Below the pieces are notes generated by a model. The model ran no database searches, had not been told where the DNA came from, and was given only the letters and a program-made list of their open reading frames with translations. Source: JASHUC01 sp963849095 (GTDB lineage: Bacteria > Pseudomonadota > Gammaproteobacteria > Steroidobacterales > Steroidobacteraceae). From it: a stretch of 64,000 bases of DNA. A program made the position numbers and the translations under genes. Shown in pieces: positions 51,650 through 60,589 of the stretch. The DNA lies in NCBI GenBank assembly GCA_963849095.1, contig CAWKGA010000001.1, forward strand, positions 124,001-188,000. The letters are read 5' to 3'. Every line of letters begins with the position of its first letter. Position 1 is the first letter of the stretch.

Positions 51650-53071
51650 ATGACGAGCGAGCGAGCGTACATCGACTTTCCAGGGCGTATCGTCCTCATC
51701 GGCTTCGGCAGCATCGGTCAAGGAGTTCTGCCGCTCATCTTGCGGCACATCGGCATTGCGCCCGGCCGGATCACGATCGTCACCGCGGACGACGCCGGCC
51801 GCGCCGAGGCCGAGCGCTACGGCGTCAAGCTCATGAAGGAGCCGTTGCGTCCGGAGAACCTCCGGCGCGTCCTGGGTCCCCTCGTCGGCCGCGGCGACTT
51901 CGTGCTCAACGTATCGGTCGAGGTCTCGAGCCTCGCGCTCGTCGAGCTCTGCTGGGAGCAGGGCGCGATGTACCTCGATACCTGCATCGAGCCCTGGCCC
52001 GGCGGCTACACCGATCCCGCGCTGCCGGCGGGGCGCCGCACCAACTACGCGCTTCGGGAGCTGGCGCTCGGCTTACGGGCGCGCAATCCCCGCGCGCCGA
52101 CCGCCGTGCTGACGCACGGCGCCAATCCGGGCCTGGTCTCGCACCTCTTGAAGCAGGCGCTGCTCAACGTTGCCGCGGACGCGGGCGTCGCGGCGGGCCA
52201 TCCGACCGCGCGCGCCGACTGGGCCGATCTCGCGCGCCGCCTCGGCATCAAGACGATTCACATCGCGGAGCGCGACACGCAGGTGGCGAGCGTCCCGACG
52301 GAGCCGGGAGAGTTCGTGAACACCTGGTCCGTCGACGGGTTCGTGAGCGAGGGCTGTCAGCCGAGCGAGCTCGGATGGGGCACCCACGAGCTCAGCCTCC
52401 CGAGCGACGGCCGGCGGCACGACTTCGGCAGCGAGTGCGCCATCTACCTCATGCAGCCCGGCGCCGCGACGCGCGTGCGCACCTGGACGCCTCTCGCCGG
52501 CCACTTTCACGGCTTCTGCATCACCCATGGTGAGTCGATCTCCATTGCGGACTACCTCACCGTGAAGGACGGCGCGCAGGCGGTGTATCGGCCCACGGTG
52601 CACTACGCCTACCACCCCTGCGATGCGGCGGTCGTCTCGCTGCACCAGCTCGCGGGCCGCAACTTCCTGCAGCAGGAGCGCAAGCGCATCCTCATGGACG
52701 ATATCGTGAGCGGCATCGACGAGCTCGGCGTGCTCATCGCCGGCCACCAGCTGAACGCGTACTGGTACGGCTCGCAGCTGTCGATCGCGGAGGCGCGCGC
52801 CCTCGCGCCCTACAACAACGCGACGAGCCTCCAGGTGACTGCGGCGTGTCTCGCGGGAATGATCTGGGCGATGGAAAATCCCGGCCGCGGCATCGTCGAG
52901 CCTGACGAGATGGACTTCCGCCGCACGCTCGAGATCTGCAGGCCCTATCTCGGCTCCGTCATCGGCCGGTACACGGACTGGACGCCTCTCAGCGAGCGCG
53001 AGCGGCTCTTCCCCGAGGACCTGGACAGGTCCGACCCCTGGCAGTTCCGCAACGTGCGCGTGAACTGGTAG
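51650..53071 (+). CDS. hss: Homospermidine synthase
   Basis: 473 residues, the known length of the bacterial NAD-dependent enzyme. N-terminal Rossmann motif VLIGFGSIGQGVLPLIL, then YLDTCIEPWPGGYTDP, THGANPGLVSHLLKQAL and the C-terminal PYNNATSLQVTAACLAGMIW match the saccharopine dehydrogenase-like homospermidine synthase family. It combines two putrescine (or putrescine and spermidine) to give sym-homospermidine. speA is nearby on the other strand. A palindrome follows the stop by 46 bases. Confidence 0.93.
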   Translation: MTSERAYIDFPGRIVLIGFGSIGQGVLPLILRHIGIAPGRITIVTADDAGRAEAERYGVKLMKEPLRPENLRRVLGPLVGRGDFVLNVSVEVSSLALVELCWEQGAMYLDTCIEPWPGGYTDPALPAGRRTNYALRELALGLRARNPRAPTAVLTHGANPGLVSHLLKQALLNVAADAGVAAGHPTARADWADLARRLGIKTIHIAERDTQVASVPTEPGEFVNTWSVDGFVSEGCQPSELGWGTHELSLPSDGRRHDFGSECAIYLMQPGAATRVRTWTPLAGHFHGFCITHGESISIADYLTVKDGAQAVYRPTVHYAYHPCDAAVVSLHQLAGRNFLQQERKRILMDDIVSGIDELGVLIAGHQLNAYWYGSQLSIAEARALAPYNNATSLQVTAACLAGMIWAMENPGRGIVEPDEMDFRRTLEICRPYLGSVIGRYTDWTPLSERERLFPEDLDRSDPWQFRNVRVNW

Positions 53072-53117
53072 CGCGCGCGTTTCTTGAGCGGCGCCGAGGT
53101 CCTGGCAGCGCCGAGGA

Positions 53118-53228
53118 GGCCCGCGGTGGAGAGCACCCCTTCCGTTCGCTGTCAAAACCGCTCCGGAGGAGCGCCCCGCCGGGGCGCGCTTCAACAGCGA
53201 ACGGAAGGGGTGCTCTTCACCGCGGGCC
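53118..53228. repeat. 35-bp-arm inverted repeat, mosaic element copy 3
   Basis: Arms 53118-53152 and 53194-53228 match with one mismatch (outer GGCCCGCGGTG). The loop is 41 bases, exactly as in copy 2, and contains CTCCGGAGGAGCGCCCC and GGGGCGC. It lies between the convergent hss and greB genes, and the flank at 53089-53100 is identical to that of copy 2. Confidence 0.92.
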
Positions 53229-53249
53229 TTCCCACCTCCGCCGAAATGT

Positions 53250-53765
53250 TCACCGCTCGCTCGGAGGGCGCTCGTAGCGGATCTCGACGACGATGTACGT
53301 CCGCGTCCCGCCCGGCACGTCGACGGTGACTGCGTCGTCGAGCGACCGGCGGAGGAGGGCGCGCCCGAGCGGTGAGTCCATGCTGATGTGCTCCGGCGCC
53401 AGGTCGATCTCGTCCGGCCCGACGATGCGGTAGCGCACGAGCTCCCCGTCGTCCCGCTCGAGGGACACCCACGCGCCGAAGTACACGCGCGTCGTGTCCG
53501 ACGGGCGCTGCTCGACCGTCACCATCCCCTCGAGCCGCTTGCGCAGAAAGCGCACTCGGCGGTCGATGTCGCGCAGCCGCCGCTTGCCGTAGGTGTACTC
53601 CGCGTTCTCCGAGCGATCCCCTTGCGCGGCTGCCTCCGCCACAGATTGGGTGACGCGGGGCCGCTCGATGCGCCAGAGCTCGTCGAGCTCGGCGCGCAGC
53701 CTCCGCGCGCCCTCCGGGGTGATGTACTTGGAGCCGGGCCTTTCGGGCGGTCGGAAGCGTCCCAT
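53250..53765 (-). CDS. greB: Transcription elongation factor GreB
   Basis: 171 residues. The N-terminal coiled coil starts YITPEGARRLRAELDELW and its tip has the acidic GDRSENAEYTYGKRRLRDID, which holds the Mg ion in the RNA polymerase secondary channel. The C-terminal FKBP-like globular domain includes MDSPLGRALLRRSLDDAVTV. It stimulates cleavage of backtracked transcripts. GreB rather than GreA is indicated by the Y-T-Y-G-K-R-R tip. The gene is convergent with hss and divergent from the small gene at 53868. Confidence 0.94.
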   Translation of the reverse strand: MGRFRPPERPGSKYITPEGARRLRAELDELWRIERPRVTQSVAEAAAQGDRSENAEYTYGKRRLRDIDRRVRFLRKRLEGMVTVEQRPSDTTRVYFGAWVSLERDDGELVRYRIVGPDEIDLAPEHISMDSPLGRALLRRSLDDAVTVDVPGGTRTYIVVEIRYERPPSER

Positions 53766-53867
53766 GCTGCATTTGCCGATGTTATGTCACAGAGGGCTTA
53801 ACAAAAGCGGGGTGATCTGTGGAGCGTTTCACGGCCGTCCCATGGCGCGCCGACTACGCTTGTTTCC

Positions 53868-54077
53868 ATGGCGACCAAGTACTACACCCACTTCGTGACC
53901 GCAAGCGAGCCCGCCCGGCGGGCCTACAGCGGGAGCGGCGAATGGAGTGGAGTCGTCGAGCTGAGGCACCCGCTCGAGCAGGCCGGCGGCACGCGCGAGC
54001 TGCGCTCGCTGCTCGCGCAGAGCTTCGACATCGCGAGCGAGGACATCCGCATCCTGCACTGGGCCCGCCTGCACTGA
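53868..54077 (+). CDS. Small protein of unknown function
   Basis: 69 residues. The sequence is soluble with a Tyr-rich start (ATKYYTHFVTASEP), central SGVVELRHPLEQAGG and an ending SEDIRILHWARLH that looks like a single alpha/beta unit. A strong intrinsic terminator 53 bases after its stop supports expression as a separate transcript. I do not recognise a family. Confidence 0.55.
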   Translation: MATKYYTHFVTASEPARRAYSGSGEWSGVVELRHPLEQAGGTRELRSLLAQSFDIASEDIRILHWARLH

Positions 54078-54130
54078 TGCACTCTATCCCCTAGCGGACT
54101 TCCTTCCCTTCATCGAAAGTCCGCGCTCTG

Positions 54131-54160
54131 GCCCCAGGCTTAACGGCCTGGGGCATTTTT
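54131..54160 (+). terminator. Rho-independent terminator
   Basis: A 9-bp perfect stem GCCCCAGGC/GCCTGGGGC (54131-54139, 54146-54154) with loop TTAACG, followed by ATTTTT. It should end the transcript of the small gene at 53868-54077. Confidence 0.85.
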
Positions 54161-54260
54161 AACTGCTGATGCGACCCCTTTGAGGCGGCGTAGCCGATCG
54201 CCGACATTCGAGTCCACGAAGGGATGATTGCGAGGCGCGCCGATGTCATAATCGGCTGCC

Positions 54261-55556
54261 ATGATACGCTCCAGCTCGCTCGCTCGCGCCGCCGGCGCCG
54301 CACTCCTCGCCACCTCCGTTGTCGCCTGCTCGCTGCTCGGCGGGCCCCTGGCCGCGCACAACAAGTCCGCGCCAGCGGCTCCGCCGCCCGCGCCGCCGCC
54401 GCCCGCCGAGGCGCCGCCGGTCCAGGCTTACAAATTCGCGATCGATTCCCAGCACGACGACGATGTGGTCGGCGTCGTGCAGATCACCCACGCGACGAAA
54501 GCGGACACTCTCACCGACATCGCCCGCCGGTTCAGCGTCGGCTACAACGAGATTGAGCGCGCCAACCCGGGGGTCGACATGTGGCTGCCCGGTGCCGGCC
54601 GCCAGGTCGTGGTGCCCACGCAGTTCGTGCTGCCGGACGCGCCGCACAAGGGCATCGTCGTGAACATCGCCGCGATGCGGCTCTATTACTTCCCGCCTCA
54701 CAAGCGTGGCGAGAAGCAGCTCGTCTACACCTATCCGATCGGCATCGGCCGGGTCGGCTGGAAGACGCCCGCGGGCATCACGACCGTCGTCCGCAAGGTG
54801 AAGAACCCGACCTGGCGGCCGCCGGCGGACATCCTGAAAGAGCATCACCAGGAGGGTGATCCTCTGGCTGCGGTGGTCGGTCCGGGTCCCGACAACCCGA
54901 TGGGCAACCGGGCGCTCTATCTCGGCTGGTCCGAGTACGCGATTCACGGCACCAACAAGCCCGTCGGCGTCGGGATGCGCGTGAGCCACGGGTGCATGCA
55001 CCTCTATCCCGAGGACATCCTGCAGCTCTTCAGCATGGTGCCGGTCGGCACGGAGGTGCGCGTGGTGAACCAGCCTTTCGTCTTCGGCTGGCACCGGGGC
55101 GAGCTGTACATGCAGGCCTTCGGATCCCTGGAAGACGATCGCCGCGACTGGCAGAAGGCCGAGGGTCAGCTCCTCGCGAAGGAGCTCGGCCCGAAGATCG
55201 AGAAGGAGCTGCGGCTGCGCAACGAGCAGGTGAGATGGGACCTCGTCATGCAGCTCGCGCGCGCCCCGCGCGGCGTGCCGGTGGCGGTCACCGATCCGGC
55301 CGCGAGCCTCGAGCAGGTGCTTGCTGACGCGCCGAAAGTAGAGAACCGCCTGCCCGACGGCGCCGCCTGGGACGGCAAGACGGACCTGCCGATGGATCAG
55401 AAGACCTTCGAGCAGGTGCTCTCCAAGGTCGATCCGGCCGATGCCTCTCAGGCGGTCGTTTCGCCGCATGGCGCTGCGAGCACCGCGAGTGCCCCGAGTA
55501 CCCCGAATACTTCGAACGCTCCGAGCACTTCGAGCGCCGCGAAATCGGGCACCTGA
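54261..55556 (+). CDS. L,D-transpeptidase (YkuD) with LysM domain, lipoprotein
   Basis: 431 residues. A signal peptide ends in the lipobox SVVAC, then an Ala/Pro linker. A LysM-like module (about residues 72-120: TLTDIARRFSVGYNEIERAN) is followed by the YkuD domain with the catalytic motif VSHGCMHL (Cys245). The last 35 residues are a Ser/Thr/Ala/Pro repeat. It forms 3-3 cross-links in peptidoglycan or attaches proteins to it. CATAAT at 54246-54251 is a possible -10 element nine bases before the ATG. The C-terminal 120 residues beyond the YkuD domain contain a helical region (about 285-345). Confidence 0.92.
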   Translation: MIRSSSLARAAGAALLATSVVACSLLGGPLAAHNKSAPAAPPPAPPPPAEAPPVQAYKFAIDSQHDDDVVGVVQITHATKADTLTDIARRFSVGYNEIERANPGVDMWLPGAGRQVVVPTQFVLPDAPHKGIVVNIAAMRLYYFPPHKRGEKQLVYTYPIGIGRVGWKTPAGITTVVRKVKNPTWRPPADILKEHHQEGDPLAAVVGPGPDNPMGNRALYLGWSEYAIHGTNKPVGVGMRVSHGCMHLYPEDILQLFSMVPVGTEVRVVNQPFVFGWHRGELYMQAFGSLEDDRRDWQKAEGQLLAKELGPKIEKELRLRNEQVRWDLVMQLARAPRGVPVAVTDPAASLEQVLADAPKVENRLPDGAAWDGKTDLPMDQKTFEQVLSKVDPADASQAVVSPHGAASTASAPSTPNTSNAPSTSSAAKSGT

Positions 55557-55662
55557 GCGCCGGAGCGCCTGGCCACGCAACGCCGCTTCCCGTGCGGCCC
55601 CGCTTTTCTGATAGAGTCCGCCCGCCTACGGGGTCGATTCATCGCTGGGCCGGGGAGCTCAC

Positions 55663-57276
55663 GTGGCCGAGCACGGCACCTTCGGTATATCCGTCCATCC
55701 GGTCGCTGAGACCGAGCACACCATCGCGCGTTCGCCAACCGGCGTCACCGCGTTCGCAGGCCGCGCGCTCAAAGGACCGCTCAACCGCCCGGTCCGCATT
55801 GCGAGCTTCGCCGAGTTTCGGCAGACCTTCGGGGGACTGTGGCAGCCCTCCACGCTCTCGTACGCCATCGAGCAGTACTTCGATAACGGCGGCCGCCAGG
55901 CCGTCGTCGTTCGCATCGCGAACGGAGCAAGGCCGCCGACGCTCGCCCTGCCGGCGGGGCGAGGCGAGCTCTCGCTCGCCGGCGTCAATCCCGGCTCCAG
56001 GGAGTACCTCCGCGCCGCCGTGGACTACGACGGCATCGCCGACTCCGAGCCCGACCGCTTCAACCTCGTGCTGCAGCGGCTGCGGATGCCGGGGACCGAG
56101 CAGATCGAGGACCAGGAGATCTTCCGCCGCGCCTCGATCGAGCCCGGCTCGCCGCGCTTCGTCGGCGATCTGCTGCTCGAATCGCGCATCATGCGTGTGC
56201 ACGGAAGCCTGCCGCTCGTCCGTCCCCATCCCACCCCGGCGGGGCCTGGGGTCCACGCGATGCACTACGTCGCCTCGGCGCCCGACGGGGACGACGGCGC
56301 GCCCCTCAGCAACTACGATGTGATCGGCTCCGCCGCGAGCGGTACCGGCCTGTGGGCTCTGCAGGAGGAGCGCTTCGATCTGCTCTGCATTCCGCCCCTC
56401 GGCCGTGGGCAGGACGTGGGCCTCGCCACACTGCTCGTCGCCGCGCGCTTCTGCCGCGAGCATCGAGCGATGCTGGTGGTCGATCCGCCGGCCGAGTGGA
56501 CCTCGGCCCAGGGCGCGCTCGATGCGATCCGCGCATGGCCCTTCCGCAGCGAGAACGCCGTGATGTTCTATCCGCGCGTGCTCGCGTTCGACCGGTTGCG
56601 CAACCGCATCGAGGAGTTCGGATCGGCCGCCGCCGCCGCGGGTATGCTCGCCCGGGAGGATGAGACGCTGCCGGTCTGGGCCCCCACGCAGGGCGCGGAG
56701 CCCATTCTGCGTCCGGGCCTGAAACTTGCGGTGACCGTGGAGGACCCGGAGCGCACGAGGCTTGCGCAGGCCGGAATCAACACCCTCCAGTCCGTGCGCG
56801 CGAGCGTGCGGCCGCGCCCCATCCCGTGCACGCTGGCCGGCGGCGGCGGCGGTGCATCGCCCGATTGGCGGTATCTCACGGCGCGCCGCCTCGCGCTCTT
56901 CGTCCTCTCGAGCATCGAGCACGGCGCGCGCTGGCTGCTCACGGCCCCGAACAAGCCCCACGTGTGGGCGCAGGCGCAAGGCGAGGTCGAGCGATTCCTG
57001 GAGGAGCTCGGCCGGGACGGTGCGTTTGCCGGCAGCAGGCCCGAGGACAGCTCCTTCGTGATCTGCGACGAGCGCGTGAATCGGCGCGAGACCGTCGCGG
57101 AGGGCAAGATCCACCTGCTGTTCGGCATCGCAACCTCCAGGCCCGCCGAGTTTCACGCGTGGCTCATCACCTACCAGGGCGGCTGCAGCCGCTCGCGCCC
57201 CGTGGCCGTGAACCGGCTCGCCACCTCGCAGCAGCGCGTGGAATGGGAGATCGAGACCTCCATCTTGCGGAGCTGA
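55663..57276 (+). CDS. Orphan contractile phage tail sheath-like protein
   Basis: 537 residues from a GTG with GGGGAG five bases upstream. The N-terminus has TGVTAFAGRALKGPLNRPVR and FAEFRQTFGGLW, typical of sheath subunits. The C-terminal domain (residues about 395-537) has YLTARRLALFVLSSIEHGAR, WLLTAPNKPHVWAQAQGEVE, the FLEELGRDGAF loop and an ending with WEIETSI. Sheath proteins form the contractile outer tube of myophage tails, R-pyocins and related injection machines. No tube, baseplate, spike or chaperone gene is in the window. plsB follows after 10 bases, so they may share a transcript. Confidence 0.88.
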   Translation: MAEHGTFGISVHPVAETEHTIARSPTGVTAFAGRALKGPLNRPVRIASFAEFRQTFGGLWQPSTLSYAIEQYFDNGGRQAVVVRIANGARPPTLALPAGRGELSLAGVNPGSREYLRAAVDYDGIADSEPDRFNLVLQRLRMPGTEQIEDQEIFRRASIEPGSPRFVGDLLLESRIMRVHGSLPLVRPHPTPAGPGVHAMHYVASAPDGDDGAPLSNYDVIGSAASGTGLWALQEERFDLLCIPPLGRGQDVGLATLLVAARFCREHRAMLVVDPPAEWTSAQGALDAIRAWPFRSENAVMFYPRVLAFDRLRNRIEEFGSAAAAAGMLAREDETLPVWAPTQGAEPILRPGLKLAVTVEDPERTRLAQAGINTLQSVRASVRPRPIPCTLAGGGGGASPDWRYLTARRLALFVLSSIEHGARWLLTAPNKPHVWAQAQGEVERFLEELGRDGAFAGSRPEDSSFVICDERVNRRETVAEGKIHLLFGIATSRPAEFHAWLITYQGGCSRSRPVAVNRLATSQQRVEWEIETSILRS

Positions 57277-57286
57277 GTCGGGACGC

Positions 57287-59713
57287 ATGGCCTGGTTGCT
57301 GCGACGGATCCTCGCACTGTGGGTGCGCTTCACCGTTGTGCCCGACGCGGCCGCGCTGCGCCTGCAGCTGAAGCGCAATCCCGCGTGCTACGTGCTGGAG
57401 CACCGCAGCGTCACGGATCTCGCGGTGCTGCAGAGCGCCTGCGTGCGGTTGAAGCTTCCCCGACCGCGCAAGCGCCTCATCCCGGCGTCGAGGGAGCTGA
57501 GGTCGCTCTTCTGGTTGAGTCATTCTCGCGGCGTCTGGAGCGAGCGCATCGACCGGCGCCCGCCGCCGCCGCTTGCGCAGATGGTCGGTCTGCTGCGGCA
57601 GCATCCGGATCTCGACATCGACCTGGTGCCCGCGGCCGTCTACTGGGGCCGCGCGCCGCAGCGCGAGGCGTCCTGGTTCCGACTGCTGCTCGTCGAGAAC
57701 TGGGCGCTCACGAGCCGCATTCGCAAGTTCTTCCAGGTGCTCTTCAACGGCCGCGACACTCTCATCGAGATCGACGAGGCGGTGTCGCTCCGCAGCCTTC
57801 TCGGGGATGCCGCCGCTCAGAACGTCCAGTGCCGCCGTGTCTTGAGAGCCCTGCGGGCGCGCTACCGCAGGCAGCGAGCGGCGCGCATCGGGCCCGACCT
57901 GTCGCACCGCCGGACGATCGTCGCGGAGGTACTTCGCAGGCGCGCCGTGCGCGCGGCCGTCGCGCAGGAAGCTCGCGAGCGCGGGCTCACCCGCCGCCAG
58001 GCGATGAATGCCGCGCGGCGCCTGACCGACGAGATCGCCGCGAACTACTCCTACGCCTTCGTGCGCTTCCTCGAGCACGTACTCACCCGGGTATGGAACC
58101 GCGTGTACGACGGCGTCGACTTCGAGCACTCCTCGACGCTCGGGGAAGTGGCGGACGGAAACGAGATCGTCTACGTGCCCTGCCACAGGAGCCACATGGA
58201 CTACCTGCTCCTCTCCTACGCGATCTACCGGCACGGGTTCGCGATCCCGCACATCGCCGCGGGCATCAACCTCGACCTGCCGGTGGTCGGTCGGCTCCTG
58301 CGCAAGGGCGGGGCGTTCTTCATCCGCCGCAGCTTTCGCGGCAGCTCGCTCTACATGGTGGTCTTCACGAGCTACATGGCGGCCATGATGGCCCGCGGAC
58401 ACTCGATCGAGTACTTCATCGAGGGCGGCCGCAGCCGCACCGGACGGCTGCTGCAGCCGAAGACGGGCATGCTCTCCATGACCGTGCGCAGCTTCCTGCG
58501 CCACCCGGTGAGGCCCGTCGTCTTTGTGCCCGTCTACTTCGGGTACGAGCGCATCGTCGAGGGCGCGACCTACATCGGCGAGCTCTCGGGCCAGCCAAAG
58601 CGCAAGGAGAGCATCTTCGGCCTGTTGCGCACTCTTCCGAGGTTGCGGGAACGGTTCGGCAGAGTCCACGTCAACCTGGGCAAGCCCATCTTCCTCAGCG
58701 AGGTGCTCGACCGCCACGGCGGAGCGTGGCGCGCGTCTGGCGCCGATGAGGGGCGGCTGCCCTGGATGGGCGCCGCGGTCGATGATCTCGCCGCGACCGT
58801 CATGCGCCACATCAATGCGGCGGCCGCGGTGACCCCGATCAATCTGCTCGCGATCGCGCTCCTCGCCTCGCCCCGCCACATGCTCGCGGAGGCGGACCTG
58901 CTGCGGCAGCTCGATCTGCACCTCTCGCTGCTCCGCGACTGCCCGTACAGCGACCGCGTCACCGTGACCGGGCTCGCGAGCGCCGAGATCGTGGCGTACG
59001 GGGAGTCGATGAAGGTCGTCTCGCGCCGCAAGCATCCGCTCGGCGATCTGGTGCAGATGAGCGACGAGGCAGCCGTGCTCGCGACCTACTACCGCAACAA
59101 CGTGCTGCACCTCGTCGCGCTGCCCTCGCTCGTCGCGTGCGTGTTCCTCGGCAACTCGGCAATGCGGCGGGAGGACATCCACCGGCTCGCCCGGCGCATC
59201 TACCCCTACATCGCCAGCGAGCTGTTCCTGCCGTGGACGGAGGAGGAGTTGCCGGCAGCGATCGACATCGTACTCGCGGCGCTCGGGCGCCACGGGCTCA
59301 TCGAGAGCGCCGCGGGCGGCGCCGAATGGCGCCGTCCGGCGCCCACCTCGGCCGAGGCGATGCAACTCTCCCTTCTCGCGCAGTCGACCCTGCAGACGAT
59401 CGAGCGGTACTACCTCGCGATCTCGCTGCTCCTCAAAGCCGGGAGCGGCGAGATCACGCAGTCGACCCTCGAGGAGCGCTGCCACCTCATGGCCCAGCGC
59501 ATGGGCCTCGTCTACGGATTCAACTCGCCGGACTTCTTCGATCGGGCGCTGTTCGAGCACTTCATCGACCTGCTGCGCGAGCGCGGCGTGGTGCGCAGCT
59601 CCGCCTCGGGCCAGCTTCAGTTCGACGAGGTGCTCGAGCGGGTGGCCGAGGACGCGCAGCTGGTGCTCAACGAGGAGATCCGGCACAGCATCCTCCAGGT
59701 GACGCACTCGTGA
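57287..59713 (+). CDS. plsB: Glycerol-3-phosphate 1-O-acyltransferase
   Basis: 808 residues, the same length as E. coli PlsB (807). Block I is H300-R-S-H-M-D305 (HX4D) in VPCHRSHMDYLLLS; block II GGAFFIRRSFRGSSLY; block III FIEGGRSRTGRLLQPKTGML; block IV VFVPVYFGYE. The long N- and C-terminal regions are those of the inner-membrane PlsB branch, not PlsY. It makes lysophosphatidic acid, the first committed step of phospholipid synthesis. It starts 10 bases after the sheath-like gene. Confidence 0.97.
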   Translation: MAWLLRRILALWVRFTVVPDAAALRLQLKRNPACYVLEHRSVTDLAVLQSACVRLKLPRPRKRLIPASRELRSLFWLSHSRGVWSERIDRRPPPPLAQMVGLLRQHPDLDIDLVPAAVYWGRAPQREASWFRLLLVENWALTSRIRKFFQVLFNGRDTLIEIDEAVSLRSLLGDAAAQNVQCRRVLRALRARYRRQRAARIGPDLSHRRTIVAEVLRRRAVRAAVAQEARERGLTRRQAMNAARRLTDEIAANYSYAFVRFLEHVLTRVWNRVYDGVDFEHSSTLGEVADGNEIVYVPCHRSHMDYLLLSYAIYRHGFAIPHIAAGINLDLPVVGRLLRKGGAFFIRRSFRGSSLYMVVFTSYMAAMMARGHSIEYFIEGGRSRTGRLLQPKTGMLSMTVRSFLRHPVRPVVFVPVYFGYERIVEGATYIGELSGQPKRKESIFGLLRTLPRLRERFGRVHVNLGKPIFLSEVLDRHGGAWRASGADEGRLPWMGAAVDDLAATVMRHINAAAAVTPINLLAIALLASPRHMLAEADLLRQLDLHLSLLRDCPYSDRVTVTGLASAEIVAYGESMKVVSRRKHPLGDLVQMSDEAAVLATYYRNNVLHLVALPSLVACVFLGNSAMRREDIHRLARRIYPYIASELFLPWTEEELPAAIDIVLAALGRHGLIESAAGGAEWRRPAPTSAEAMQLSLLAQSTLQTIERYYLAISLLLKAGSGEITQSTLEERCHLMAQRMGLVYGFNSPDFFDRALFEHFIDLLRERGVVRSSASGQLQFDEVLERVAEDAQLVLNEEIRHSILQVTHS

Positions 59714-59783
59714 TTTGCTCTTGACAGCACGACCGGCCTCGGAGCGATCCTTGCGATCCCGCTTCACCTAGCGAAGGTGCCCC

Positions 59784-60554
59784 ATGCTGGAGCTCTATCA
59801 CGCCGAGCCTGCCGCCAACTCGCTCAAGACTCTCATCGCCATCAAGGAGAAGGGCGTCCCGTTCACGAGCCACTTCGTGAACCTCCACAAGTTCGAGCAG
59901 CACGAGCCGGCGTTCGTGAAGTTGAACCCGAACGGCCAGGTCCCCGCCCTGCTGCACGACGGGAAGGTGATCACCGAGTCCACCGTGATCAACGAGTACC
60001 TCGACGACGTATTCGAGGGGCCTCGGCTGCGGCCGGCCGATCCCTACTGGCGCGCGCGGATGCGCATCTGGACGAAGTTCGTGGACGAGTACTTCTGCCC
60101 GGCGCTGAGCTTCATCGCCTGGCACCACATGATCCGCAACATCACCGACAAGCTCACGCCGGAGGAGTTCGAGGCGAAGGTCGCCCGCATCCCTCTCAAG
60201 GAGCAGCAGGACAAGTGGCGCACCTCCGCGAAGCAGGGCTACACGAAGGAGCAGCTCGATGAGTGGAGCCGCCAGGTGCGCACCTCGATCGCGCGCATGG
60301 AGGGGCAGCTCAAGGAGACGCAGTGGCTCGCGGGCGCCGCCTTCTCTCTCGCCGACGTGAGCTGCTTCGCCCTGTCCGCGGGCGTGCCGCGAATGTCCCC
60401 GGGCCTCATGAATCCCAAGGACACACCGGCGCTCATGGAGTGGCACGAGCGGATGTCCGCGCGCGCGGGCGTGCGGGCCGCGCTCGAGATGCCGAATCCG
60501 GTGCGGGAGACGCTGGAGGCGGGACGCAGCAAGATGGCGTCGGTGCTGTCCTGA
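59784..60554 (+). CDS. Glutathione S-transferase family protein
   Basis: 256 residues. The thioredoxin-like domain has ELYHAEPAANSLKTLIAI, LNPNGQVPALLHDGKVITES (cis-Pro and the Glu-Ser that holds glutathione) and INEYLDDVF. The long all-helical domain with WHHMIRN and LADVSCFALSAGVPRM is reminiscent of LigF/LigE beta-etherase-like GSTs, longer than the GST at 50958. A role in aromatic or lignin-fragment metabolism is only a family-based guess. It converges with the MFS gene after 35 bases. Confidence 0.88.
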   Translation: MLELYHAEPAANSLKTLIAIKEKGVPFTSHFVNLHKFEQHEPAFVKLNPNGQVPALLHDGKVITESTVINEYLDDVFEGPRLRPADPYWRARMRIWTKFVDEYFCPALSFIAWHHMIRNITDKLTPEEFEAKVARIPLKEQQDKWRTSAKQGYTKEQLDEWSRQVRTSIARMEGQLKETQWLAGAAFSLADVSCFALSAGVPRMSPGLMNPKDTPALMEWHERMSARAGVRAALEMPNPVRETLEAGRSKMASVLS

Positions 60555-60589
60555 TGCGGCTGCGGCGACCCCTCGGGCCGCGGGGCCGG

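Noticed and set aside
55663..57276. Part of a prophage
   Set aside because: No other phage gene, integrase, attachment repeat or tRNA lies around it; plsB and the L,D-transpeptidase gene are housekeeping neighbours.
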